A stretch of DNA of 10,600 nucleotides from the NCBI GenBank assembly GCA_964526785.1, contig CAZGMJ010000109.1, forward strand, positions 1 to 10,600, in the 5' to 3' direction. Origin of the DNA: CAZGMJ01 sp964526785 (GTDB lineage Bacteria; Planctomycetota; Phycisphaerae; Sedimentisphaerales; Anaerobacaceae). The notes below the pieces were generated by a model. It was not told where the DNA came from. It made no database searches and saw only the letters and a list, made by a program, of their open reading frames with translations. This document shows, piece after piece, positions 1 through 6,513 of this stretch. Within the stretch, counting starts at the first letter, position 1. Every line of letters starts with the position of its first letter. The position numbers and the translations under genes were made by a program.

Positions 1-1683
1 GCGGTTCCATCCTTGGGTCGAAAAATATCTCATCCACAACATTTGACACTATCTCATGAGGAAGTCTTGACCTTCTCTCTAGAGATACAGCCGGGTACAG
101 ACAATTATGTCACGTGCAAGAAGGTTATGGTCGATAGAGGGGAGTATGCAGCGTGCGGAATATCTGAATTGATCGATGACGCAGAAGAATTTGATGCCGA
201 GATGCAGTCAAGTAGTGTGGAATGGTGGGAGGTAGGATATGAAGAATTTGCGGACGACATTGGAGACACGGGCACATATCCAGACAGGCCAATGAAGGAG
301 TTCATAGTAGATGTAGGTGAAGACGCTGATAATGATCTTGAAGCGGATTTCCTGTACATAACTTGTCATGGCATGGCCAAGAGTCCGAACGGATGGTTGT
401 TGGACAACGATGACCCTGAGCCAAATGTGATTATGGAAGGATGGCCACCGCCACCGGAGATTGACGTCACCGCAGATTGGAACGAGGATGTTGATTGGGT
501 TTGGATTGATGCCTGCCGTGTACTGGACCATGACCCGCCAGGAGCGCTTCCGCGGCCTTGGGCCTATGCCATGGCTGGAAGCCCAAGATCTGTGCACATG
601 ATACTGAGCTATCATGGAGGGGTGACTTACGATGGCACTGGCATTATCGACGACTTCTTTGACAATGCCACGGGTGGCTCTCCTATGACCATAGTTGATT
701 CCTTCTACCATGCGAATACCGACTGGTCCCGTGATGAACCATGCGCTATACTCGAGCATGTGGACAATGACGGTGACTATCTTAAGAATCCGTCACGGGA
801 TACTGGCAGTGCATCGCTGCGGTACTACTGGTATGATACCGCAGAGAACGAATGGAACTGGGAAGCTGCATGTTACAGCGAACAAAGCAATGGGACAATT
901 GTTGGCAGTGCCGCCGAGAATGTAGAATTGATGTGCCAACTGCCCGGTGGCACATTTGGAGGAATAGCCCCTATTGAGATGGAATTGGTTTCCATCAGAA
1001 AAAGGCCACAGGGCTTCCGACATTCGAAGAGGCTGCATGGAGCGGAGACTTTCTCCATGGCGATTCCGAGAGAGTCTGTCGACGCTCAGGAGATAGAAGA
1101 TGCTCGAGAGAAGGCCGATGGAATTATCGAGCAGATATATGTAGAGAATGCGCTGGACGGATTGAGCGAGCCCCAAGTAAGTACGCTATATGTGAGTGAC
1201 TTTGACGCAGACGCACGGAAAGAGGTTTCCGAAGGAATACCGTTGTTGAGAGATATAAGATATAACCACTACTACAAGGGATTGCCCGTTGTAGGGGATT
1301 TGCTGAGTGTCGCTGTGGCAGGTGGCAGAATCGTGAAGATAAGGACTTGCTGGCACAAAGTGCTGAGAGAACGAAGTGATCTCAAAGAGACGATTGTCAC
1401 AAGCGAGAGCGCATTCCATTCTGCTGCAGGAGCTCTGGACCGCATGACGCATAGAGGGGCAACGGGCGACGTTAGGCTACTGAATGCGGACCTGTGCTAC
1501 TATGGGTTTCACGATGCTGACAAGCAGAAGAAGACATTCATCCCAGTGTGGGCCTTCAGATTTGATGACAAGAGGAGGCGATACAAATTTTATGTGGATG
1601 CGCACACTAATAAGCTGATAGACTCTTCTGCTGATGCCAAGACAGCAGGACGCAAAGTATCTGGAGAACTGCCGGTAGAATGA
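1..1683 (+). CDS. DUF6345-like protein with caspase-type His/Cys motifs and FTP/PepSY-like C-terminus (5' incomplete)
   Basis: The frame is open from base 1 with no stop. The first usable start is a TTG at 13 without a Shine-Dalgarno, and no signal peptide follows, so the true start is probably upstream of the window. Numbering from the TTG gives 556 residues. A hydrophobic strand runs into His119-Gly120 (YITCHG), and a second hydrophobic strand into Asp166-Ala167-Cys168 (WIDACR). This order and the 49-residue spacing match the catalytic dyad of clan CD cysteine peptidases (caspase, metacaspase, legumain, gingipain). The Trp/Gly-rich segment after the Cys (PWAYAMAG...ILSYHGG) resembles the DUF6345 family as I remember it. 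Residues about 416-451 (RYNHYYKGLPVVGD) and 514-538 (FYVDAHTNKLIDS) look like FTP/PepSY modules found in propeptides of secreted peptidases. The rest is Asp/Glu-rich, fitting an extracytoplasmic protein. Peptidase activity is inferred; the family name is a recollection. The next gene starts four bases after the stop, suggesting co-transcription. Confidence 0.85.
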   Translation, partial: AVPSLGRKISHPQHLTLSHEEVLTFSLEIQPGTDNYVTCKKVMVDRGEYAACGISELIDDAEEFDAEMQSSSVEWWEVGYEEFADDIGDTGTYPDRPMKEFIVDVGEDADNDLEADFLYITCHGMAKSPNGWLLDNDDPEPNVIMEGWPPPPEIDVTADWNEDVDWVWIDACRVLDHDPPGALPRPWAYAMAGSPRSVHMILSYHGGVTYDGTGIIDDFFDNATGGSPMTIVDSFYHANTDWSRDEPCAILEHVDNDGDYLKNPSRDTGSASLRYYWYDTAENEWNWEAACYSEQSNGTIVGSAAENVELMCQLPGGTFGGIAPIEMELVSIRKRPQGFRHSKRLHGAETFSMAIPRESVDAQEIEDAREKADGIIEQIYVENALDGLSEPQVSTLYVSDFDADARKEVSEGIPLLRDIRYNHYYKGLPVVGDLLSVAVAGGRIVKIRTCWHKVLRERSDLKETIVTSESAFHSAAGALDRMTHRGATGDVRLLNADLCYYGFHDADKQKKTFIPVWAFRFDDKRRRYKFYVDAHTNKLIDSSADAKTAGRKVSGELPVE

Positions 1684-1687
1684 GTCC

Positions 1688-2758
1688 ATGAGAATACTCC
1701 GAAAAAAACGCCGGGCTGCGATCATTCTGCTGCTGCCTATCCTTGTAGGTGTGTGGTTGTTGGCTGAGCGAGATGGCACTGCTATCCACAAAACGTCTTT
1801 CGGCTGGACCTACAGTGGGCCAATTGATTTTGGCGATTACGAGCTCGATATAGCCCCTCGAATTGTCGGCGAGAACCTAGTCTTCGTGGAACGATTCAGG
1901 CGAAGGCGATTCTACAGGCGAGGCCTTAGAATAGAGAGGGTCGTTCAGGGCTCTCCCAAGGATCTCTATTGGTTAGCTAGTTTCCATCTGGATGATGGGG
2001 ATAGGGTGTTTCGCTGTGAGATGACTGTCGAAGGTTATCCGCTGCAAGTGAAAGCCATATGGCGCTGGCATGACAATGTGGTAGCGTGGGGCTGTTATCA
2101 GAAAGAGGGTCCACAGGAAGGCAATACATACGTGGCTGTAATCGTGAATGCTCAGGGCAAAATCGCTGGAAAACTCGAAGATCCGATCCTTTCCTTGAAG
2201 CCGATGGCCGTAGATGAGGAGAATGATCTGCTACTGTGCATACAGACTTATGAAAGAGACGGCTCTCGGCGCGCCATCAATCCCTATCTAGTGCGAGCCA
2301 TCTCTCTGACATCAGGCATGGAGAAGTTCAAGATGCCTGCAGAAGGTGTGTTTGACATTGTTACAGATGGACATGGTGCTGCCTATCTGATGCGAAGGCC
2401 TGGTTCGGCGGATGGCGAAGAGCCTGTTTTCGACGCGATTGTGGAGAAGTATCGAACAGTGCCCTGGGAGCGAATCTGGTCCGTCACGATTCATGGCTCG
2501 AAATCAGAGTATCCAATATCGCTACGATACGACGCCGACCTGTTGTGGTGCGCGGTTTACGACGCTGATGGTGGGCGCTCCGTGTGGGACAAGGTAAGAT
2601 GGAATGGTTACCCTCTTGACGCAGAGACGGGAACGTCGGTAGTCACAGATCGTAAATGCGATCCTTACCGAATCGAAGCCAGCCTTGGTGGCAAATGCTA
2701 TATTGTTGTGAAGCAAGGGGGTGACTTAGCCGTGCATGTTACGCGCTCTTCACAGTAG
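1688..2758 (+). CDS. Membrane-anchored hypothetical protein, possibly beta-propeller
   Basis: This encodes 356 residues from ATG 1688, four bases after the preceding stop, with no strong Shine-Dalgarno, so translational coupling is likely. The N-terminus (MRILRKKRRA followed by about 18 hydrophobic residues to Trp/Leu/Leu-Ala-Glu) is a basic stretch plus one membrane helix. It could be a signal anchor or an uncleaved signal peptide, placing the rest outside the cytoplasm. The remainder is beta-rich, with repeated blocks of short hydrophobic strands and Asp-Gly/Asn-Gly turns (for example NTYVAVIVNAQGKI, DIVTDGHGAAYLM, RYDADLLWCAVYDADGG). This pattern is common in beta-propeller or sensor-like proteins. 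I recognise no family and no catalytic motif. Close linkage to the DUF6345-like gene suggests a shared role, perhaps a membrane-bound partner, but that is inference. Confidence 0.85.
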   Translation: MRILRKKRRAAIILLLPILVGVWLLAERDGTAIHKTSFGWTYSGPIDFGDYELDIAPRIVGENLVFVERFRRRRFYRRGLRIERVVQGSPKDLYWLASFHLDDGDRVFRCEMTVEGYPLQVKAIWRWHDNVVAWGCYQKEGPQEGNTYVAVIVNAQGKIAGKLEDPILSLKPMAVDEENDLLLCIQTYERDGSRRAINPYLVRAISLTSGMEKFKMPAEGVFDIVTDGHGAAYLMRRPGSADGEEPVFDAIVEKYRTVPWERIWSVTIHGSKSEYPISLRYDADLLWCAVYDADGGRSVWDKVRWNGYPLDAETGTSVVTDRKCDPYRIEASLGGKCYIVVKQGGDLAVHVTRSSQ

Positions 2759-2858
2759 TAGAGGATGGACAGTCGAGATTCGAGAGTGGAGACGGCGGTG
2801 CTGCGTTCCTGATGAGAGGGAGGTGAATTTGGGTTGACATTGTTGGTCTGGGGGGTAG

Positions 2859-3049
2859 TCTGCCGGCGGCAACGATCCGTTTGATAGAGACAAGTATGAT
2901 GTCCGGGGAATTCCTATCCTTGGCTACCTATATTGGCAGCTCATCTTAATGAGATTGGCGATCGTATCGCCGCGTTCTCCGAGCGGCCTGGTGTCTTTCA
3001 GGTTGCGTCCCCGCAGAGCCTTATCCTTCGACCGACACGTACAGGATAG
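2859..3049 (+). pseudogene. Possible frameshifted gene remnant in the 2759-3343 gap
   Basis: No intact gene is visible in the 585 bases between the neighbours. Two overlapping frames nevertheless read like protein. Frame A from 2859 gives NDPFDRDKYDVRGIPILGYL. Frame B, open from 2900 and ending at a TAG at 3047-3049, gives HLNEIGDRIAAFSERPGVFQ and then VASPQSLILRPTRTG. Switching from A to B around 2910-2945 would join them, as expected for the 3' end of a gene with one frameshift. A third frame is also open from about 2828 to 2946, so the assignment is uncertain. No family is recognised and no start codon with a ribosome binding site is present. Confidence 0.3.
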
Positions 3050-3118
3050 CCCAGATGACAGCACATGCAAGAAGAACTAGATTATGAACCGTAGACGTCG
3101 GAAATCCTAACACATAGA

Positions 3119-3325
3119 ATGGTACTCAAGATGGGGTACAGTCATTACTATGCATCCTCTGAAGAAGGCCAATCGCATTTCAACGAGAAGACCTATAATT
3201 GGGCCAACTGATGCTTTGGATGGAGAGGAGAGCCGCAAATCACATATCAAATCAAAGGAGCAAATGTGGTTCCTAAGTGGGAGATATCGTATGGTGGATA
3301 CTTGTTCCACTATGATCTTGAGTAG
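3119..3325 (+). pseudogene. Possible short gene remnant interrupted by an in-frame TGA
   Basis: From ATG 3119 (or 3131) the frame reads MGYSHYYASSEEGQSHFNEK and on to a TGA at 3209-3211. It then continues in the same frame with CFGWRGEPQITYQIKG and PKWEISYGGYLFHYDLE to a TAG at 3323-3325. Composition on both sides of the TGA is protein-like (aromatic and alternating beta-type residues), so this looks like the end of a gene broken by a nonsense change. No Shine-Dalgarno precedes the ATG. Together with the fragment at 2859-3049 it may be debris of one older gene. The real gene downstream starts 18 bases after this stop. Confidence 0.3.
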
Positions 3326-3343
3326 TACAGAAAGGACATAGGC

Positions 3344-3874
3344 ATGGGACGATTGCACTCCAAGCTTGTCAGAAGTAGATGGCTTGCAGTTCTGTCGATA
3401 TGTGCAGTTGCCATTAGCGCAGGCGCAGCAATATGGTGGATCACAACTCCGTTACGGCCGATCGACTTGCCAGTTGTCACAAAGGTCGGCACATACCTTT
3501 CAACTGCAAGAAATGCGTTGAAGTTCTATTATGAGGAGCGTCGGAATGAATCTGCAGAGAACCTCAATTCTGACTTCTCGCTCTACCTATCTGGCATTGA
3601 TTCAAAGTATTCCATAGAATCGCTAGGTCCTGGGGACCGTGGCAAGGATAGTATGGGAATATATCTCATGCTCCCAAAGCAACTTGAAAGCGACAGTCCC
3701 CTACTGATCGCATACACCGATTCGTTCAAGTATCACCGGACTGTGTTCCGCCATGCTATGTTCCTGCGCGACGGCAATTTTGTAATACTGCCGATACCAG
3801 AGAACATTCTGAAAGGAATTGTAGGCACGGAGGCCTTTGACAACAAGAAGCCTGATCTGTACTTCCATCTATGA
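3344..3874 (+). CDS. Small single-pass membrane protein of unknown function
   Basis: This encodes 176 residues from ATG 3344, with AAAGGA at 3331-3336 as a well-spaced Shine-Dalgarno (7 bases). A basic N-terminus (MGRLHSKLVRSR) precedes one hydrophobic helix (WLAVLSICAVAISAGAAIWW, about residues 13-32). A soluble domain of some 140 residues, probably outside the cytoplasm, follows. Its C-terminal third (LLIAYTDSFKYHRTVF, then HAMFLRDGNFVILP) loosely recalls the end of planctomycete pilin-like proteins, where a His is followed by a Phe-x-Asp-Gly strand. The His-to-Asp-Gly spacing is not the usual one, however, and no prepilin peptidase site is seen. I do not assign a family. It has the same orientation as the two upstream genes, but the 585-base gap argues for its own transcript. 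Confidence 0.75.
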   Translation: MGRLHSKLVRSRWLAVLSICAVAISAGAAIWWITTPLRPIDLPVVTKVGTYLSTARNALKFYYEERRNESAENLNSDFSLYLSGIDSKYSIESLGPGDRGKDSMGIYLMLPKQLESDSPLLIAYTDSFKYHRTVFRHAMFLRDGNFVILPIPENILKGIVGTEAFDNKKPDLYFHL

Positions 3875-3970
3875 ATCATCGGTGGAGTCTCTGCAAAGTG
3901 ATGCTGGCATTCCTGCGGACGGTTGGTGAGCCGAACTTGGGGGGCGGTGCCATTAATGAAAGGCGCATGG

Positions 3971-3990
3971 GTATTCCGGGGTATTCCGGG
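3971..3990 (+). repeat. Tandem 10-bp direct repeat at left end of transposase element
   Basis: GTATTCCGGG occurs twice back to back (3971-3980, 3981-3990), followed by GACACCATACTCAATT. I recall a 'gtattccggggacaccatact' type segment upstream of many transposase genes of the MARLARVVVPG type, so this likely marks the left end region of the element. One unit may be native to the element and the other a duplication. Confidence 0.6.
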
Positions 3991-4021
3991 GACACCATAC
4001 TCAATTATGCTATGATTCTGT

Positions 4022-4049
4022 TTGACATAGGGTCTTTCCATTCAGTAAT
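4022..4049 (+). promoter_or_regulatory. Sigma70-like promoter ahead of the truncated transposase
   Basis: A perfect -35 TTGACA (4022-4027), a 16-base spacer and AGTAAT (4044-4049, four of six matches to TATAAT) lie just before the transposase ATG at 4058. Transcription from here would start almost at that ATG, giving a leaderless or near-leaderless transposase message. It would also read into the gene starting at 4337. It is predicted from sequence only. Confidence 0.35.
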
Positions 4050-4057
4050 CTTGTGTC

Positions 4058-4336
4058 ATGGCTCGATTGGCGAGAGTTGTGGTTCCTGGGGTTGCTCATC
4101 ACGTAACGCAGCGTGAGAACCGGCGGTTGCAGACTTTCTTCAGCGACGATGACTACGCGTCGTATCTGTCGTTGCTGAGTGAATGGTGCGGGCGTTGTGG
4201 GGTTCAGGTGTGGGCGTACTGCCTGATGCCGAACCACGTGCATTTGGTGGTCGTTCCGCAGAGCGAGGACGGGTTGCGGCGGGGTCTGGGCGAGGCGCAC
4301 CGACGGTACACCCGCTATCTATTTGAAGGATGTCGC
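4058..4336 (+). pseudogene. Truncated IS200-like / RAYT transposase (5' fragment)
   Basis: From ATG 4058 the frame encodes the characteristic N-terminus MARLARVVVPGVAHHVTQRE, then a DDDY segment, W-C-G-R-C-G and CLMPNHVHLVVVP. The last contains the HUH metal-binding motif, His60-Val61-His62. These proteins are single-strand DNA transposases (Y1 class) that normally continue past the AHRRYTR segment to a helix with the nucleophilic Tyr (Y-I/V-x-x-N-P). Here similarity ends at about residue 88 (near 4320), and the frame runs straight into the Shine-Dalgarno and signal peptide of the next gene. Some 60 or more C-terminal residues and the expected catalytic Tyr are missing, so it should be inactive. 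The missing 3' part is not elsewhere in the window. Which event removed it cannot be told from this sequence alone. Confidence 0.85.
4325..4330 (+). promoter_or_regulatory. Shine-Dalgarno that sets the start of the 4337 gene
   Basis: GAAGGA lies six bases before ATG 4337, which begins a typical signal peptide (MKITCAQRIVALAYM...). This argues that the real gene starts at 4337 and not at the transposase ATG 279 bases upstream, although both are in one uninterrupted frame. Confidence 0.7.
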
Positions 4337-6115
4337 ATGAAAATTACATGTGCTCAAAGGATCGTAGCCCTTGCGTATATGCTTGTCTTGGTGTCTGGAC
4401 CAGTTTTTTCAGAGGAGTCTACTGCCCGCGAATACGCTCTGCGGTACACAGTATACGAAGATATACATTTCGTTGTTGAAAGAACAACAACGCAGGCCAG
4501 AGGCGGTGATAGTAATGCCTCTGAAAGCGGGCATCAGAAAGCTGTTATTGCCTATGGACCCAAAACAGGCAAAACGGGTGTGATTATGACGCCTCAAGTC
4601 AAAATGCTTAGCGAGGATGGCCAATGTTATAAAGTATTTGCATGGTTCATACCTGTGAAGTACCGGACTGCGCTAGGGCACTGGAATGAAGGCTGGAGAT
4701 GGGGGACACGTTCAATGGCGCGCGGTCACGACATGTTTCCGGTCTTTCCTGAAGAGGCCGTCAGTGTCGGCGACCAGTGGCATATAGAGGGTACATTGCT
4801 GCTTCCTTGCTTTCAAGGGCGAGCAGAAGGCAGGATAACGCATACGTTTGAAGCCCTTGAAAATGTCGGCGGAACTACCTGCGCCAAAATCACATATGAG
4901 TTTAGCAACACCTTCGATTCTTCAGAACACCCGGAGACCCTCGTCGATCGGAAGATGCAACAATCGCAGCCCATCTATACTGCCGCAGTAGCAGGCACAG
5001 CCTGGTTCGATCCTGAAAAAGGCGTTGTCGTCAAGCAAAACCACCATGGCCGGACGACCGAGCAATGGACAGGTAGGCTCAACAAGAGCCTAATACGACA
5101 GTTCCCGCACTGGCGCTCGTATGTCGATGATGCCCGGACTATAGATGTGACCGCCCGACTTATTTCCCGCCAGGAGGCCGAGAGCCTGATGGCCCAAGCT
5201 GAAACGGTAGCGGATGACAAGAAGCAGGACTCGGAGCCAAAAGAAGTCGCCAAGAAAGAAGGCCCGAGTTGGACGTACTCTGTCAAGCGCACCATGGCAA
5301 CGCATGACAGACAAACAGACAAACACGATAGCACTACAATTCGCGCCCGCGTTCATTATGGTGCGGGAGCGAAACTGGCAGACGGTCAGATAGATGCTGT
5401 GCCGCAAGTAGTATATGTAGACGCCAAAGACCAGCGACTCAACGAACACAGCAGTCGCCAGCCACCGCTGATAGCGATGCGCTCCGAGAAGTTCGGCATG
5501 ATGGATAATCTTCCCGAAGAACTGGGAGCGGACCCCAATTCTCCGGTGCTCGCGCACATATTCTCGCAGTTTCTCGAAATTCCGCCTCTTAAGCCGACGC
5601 AGGAATTACGAAAGGGACTGAATTGGAACAGAACACTGTACGCTCGCGTCGGCACAAGCAAGATAGTCTTTCCGGTCATGATTGAACATCAGGTGCGCGG
5701 ATTCGAGCAGCACCAGGAGAGAAGGTGCGCCGTCATTGATTACTCCATCGGCGGAGAGGTTCGCACGGAAGATCATCCAGAGATGATTCCGGAGCACCAG
5801 AGAGGCGAACTGAAGAGCGTCTATCGAATGCACGGAGACGGTACAGTGTACTTCGATACGTCCGAAGATGTACTCGTGGAGAAGGAACAATCGACGACAT
5901 GGGAAGTCCTTGGCTGGCGGCTAGCCAAAACGGACGACGGCAATATCGGGTGGGCAACGTCGGAAGATCAAGCAATGACAACAAATATACACGTGCTTCT
6001 AACGAAACACGATGAAGTCACAAAGTATACGTTGTGGTTGGCAATCGCTCTGACTGCGTCAGGGCTTTGTCTGCTTTATTTCTGGGCAAGAAGAGCGCGA
6101 AAAGCTGAAGAATAG
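4337..6115 (+). CDS. Secreted two-domain protein with C-terminal membrane anchor
   Basis: This encodes 592 residues from ATG 4337. Residues 1-25 form a signal peptide (basic start, AYMLVLVSG core, cleavage near VFS/EES). Two beta-rich domains of similar layout follow. The first (about 30-280) has FPEEAVSVGDQWHIEGTL (GDQW ends at Trp148) and later AWFDPEKGVVVKQNHHGRTT. The second (about 305-555) has KGLNWNRTLYARVG (Trp430) and later VYFDTSEDVLVEKEQSTTW. The match in order and pattern suggests an internal duplication, loosely like DUF6263-type domains. A charged linker (DDKKQDSEPKEVAKKEG) separates them. Residues 566-585 form a membrane helix followed by an ARRARKAEE tail, resembling cell-surface sorting or stop-transfer ends, but no LPXTG or PEP motif is seen. 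Function is unknown; binding or structural roles at the envelope are possible. The frame is open upstream into the transposase fragment, so automated annotation may call one 685-residue fusion. Confidence 0.85.
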   Translation: MKITCAQRIVALAYMLVLVSGPVFSEESTAREYALRYTVYEDIHFVVERTTTQARGGDSNASESGHQKAVIAYGPKTGKTGVIMTPQVKMLSEDGQCYKVFAWFIPVKYRTALGHWNEGWRWGTRSMARGHDMFPVFPEEAVSVGDQWHIEGTLLLPCFQGRAEGRITHTFEALENVGGTTCAKITYEFSNTFDSSEHPETLVDRKMQQSQPIYTAAVAGTAWFDPEKGVVVKQNHHGRTTEQWTGRLNKSLIRQFPHWRSYVDDARTIDVTARLISRQEAESLMAQAETVADDKKQDSEPKEVAKKEGPSWTYSVKRTMATHDRQTDKHDSTTIRARVHYGAGAKLADGQIDAVPQVVYVDAKDQRLNEHSSRQPPLIAMRSEKFGMMDNLPEELGADPNSPVLAHIFSQFLEIPPLKPTQELRKGLNWNRTLYARVGTSKIVFPVMIEHQVRGFEQHQERRCAVIDYSIGGEVRTEDHPEMIPEHQRGELKSVYRMHGDGTVYFDTSEDVLVEKEQSTTWEVLGWRLAKTDDGNIGWATSEDQAMTTNIHVLLTKHDEVTKYTLWLAIALTASGLCLLYFWARRARKAEE

Positions 6116-6513
6116 CCTGGAAGATGTGTAGACGGTTGGTTTGGACTCGATGGTGAAGTGGCGCAGTCGCTTGCAGATAGCGGCGACTTCGCCTTCAGTC
6201 TACGAGGGAATCCGGTCGTAAAAGGTAGTGTCAAGAATGTTTCGCACTTTGGTTCTTCGTAGTCCTTGCAACTGAGAATCAATATCAACCGGAGGATGAG
6301 TTACGTCGGGTAAGAGCAGCATATGAAACCCTGCGTGCGCAGATGGTACCTAAAGGGCATTCTCCTAATTGCCAATGACGTAGTTGATTTCTATACGCAC
6401 GTGGTTCTCTTGTACGACCATCGCACACGGGAGTTCACGCAACATTGGCATCTGCTCGGAGTAAAGAAGGAGCGCTTGCGAGGCCGTTCTCCCCCAAGCG
6501 TGCGGGTATCCGC
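6116..6513. other. Intergenic gap between convergent genes
   Basis: This 398-base stretch lies between the 3' ends of two convergent genes. No convincing complete gene was found. Short frames with protein-like composition occur at 6116-6262 and 6229-6378 (see the remnant entry). A short ATG frame, 6323-6517, reads MKPCVRRWYLKGILLIANDV but has no clear Shine-Dalgarno and overlaps the end of the minus-strand gene. A weak inverted repeat (CGCTTG 6473-6478 / CAAGCG 6495-6500) could act as a terminator for the minus-strand gene, but it is followed on that strand by only a mixed pyrimidine tract. Confidence 0.5.
6229..6378 (+). pseudogene. Possible 3' remnant of an unidentified gene
   Basis: After a TAG at 6226-6228, a 49-codon frame contains a hydrophobic piece (FALWFFVVLA) and a strongly helical, charged piece (PEDELRRVRAAYETLRAQM), ending at TGA 6376-6378. 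It has no upstream start codon. The neighbouring frame just upstream (6116-6262, with GDFAFSLRGNPVVKGSVKN) could connect to it through a frameshift near 6235-6245. It resembles the end of a small decayed gene, but chance cannot be excluded. Confidence 0.22.

Noticed and set aside
2834..2861. TTGACA at 2834-2839 as a promoter
   Set aside because: A perfect -35, but no acceptable -10 (only TAGTCT at 16 bases) and no gene start within reach.
3209..3211. In-frame TGA followed by TGC as a possible selenocysteine codon
   Set aside because: No recognisable selenoprotein family or SECIS-like hairpin was seen directly after it, and the upstream start lacks a ribosome binding site. A nonsense mutation in gene debris is simpler.
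3150..3341. 63-codon plus-strand frame
   Set aside because: It overlaps the better protein-like frame at 3119-3325, has no Shine-Dalgarno, and has a basic, Ser/Arg-rich composition typical of a chance frame.
3871..4116. 81-codon plus-strand frame starting in an ATGA overlap with the 3344 gene
   Set aside because: The overlap is attractive, but the frame runs across the element's tandem repeat, promoter and transposase start in another frame. Its composition is not protein-like.
6116..6262. Readthrough extension of the two-domain protein past its TAG
   Set aside because: The frame stays open for 48 codons after the stop, but the protein already has a complete C-terminal anchor and basic tail. 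Chance or debris is likelier.
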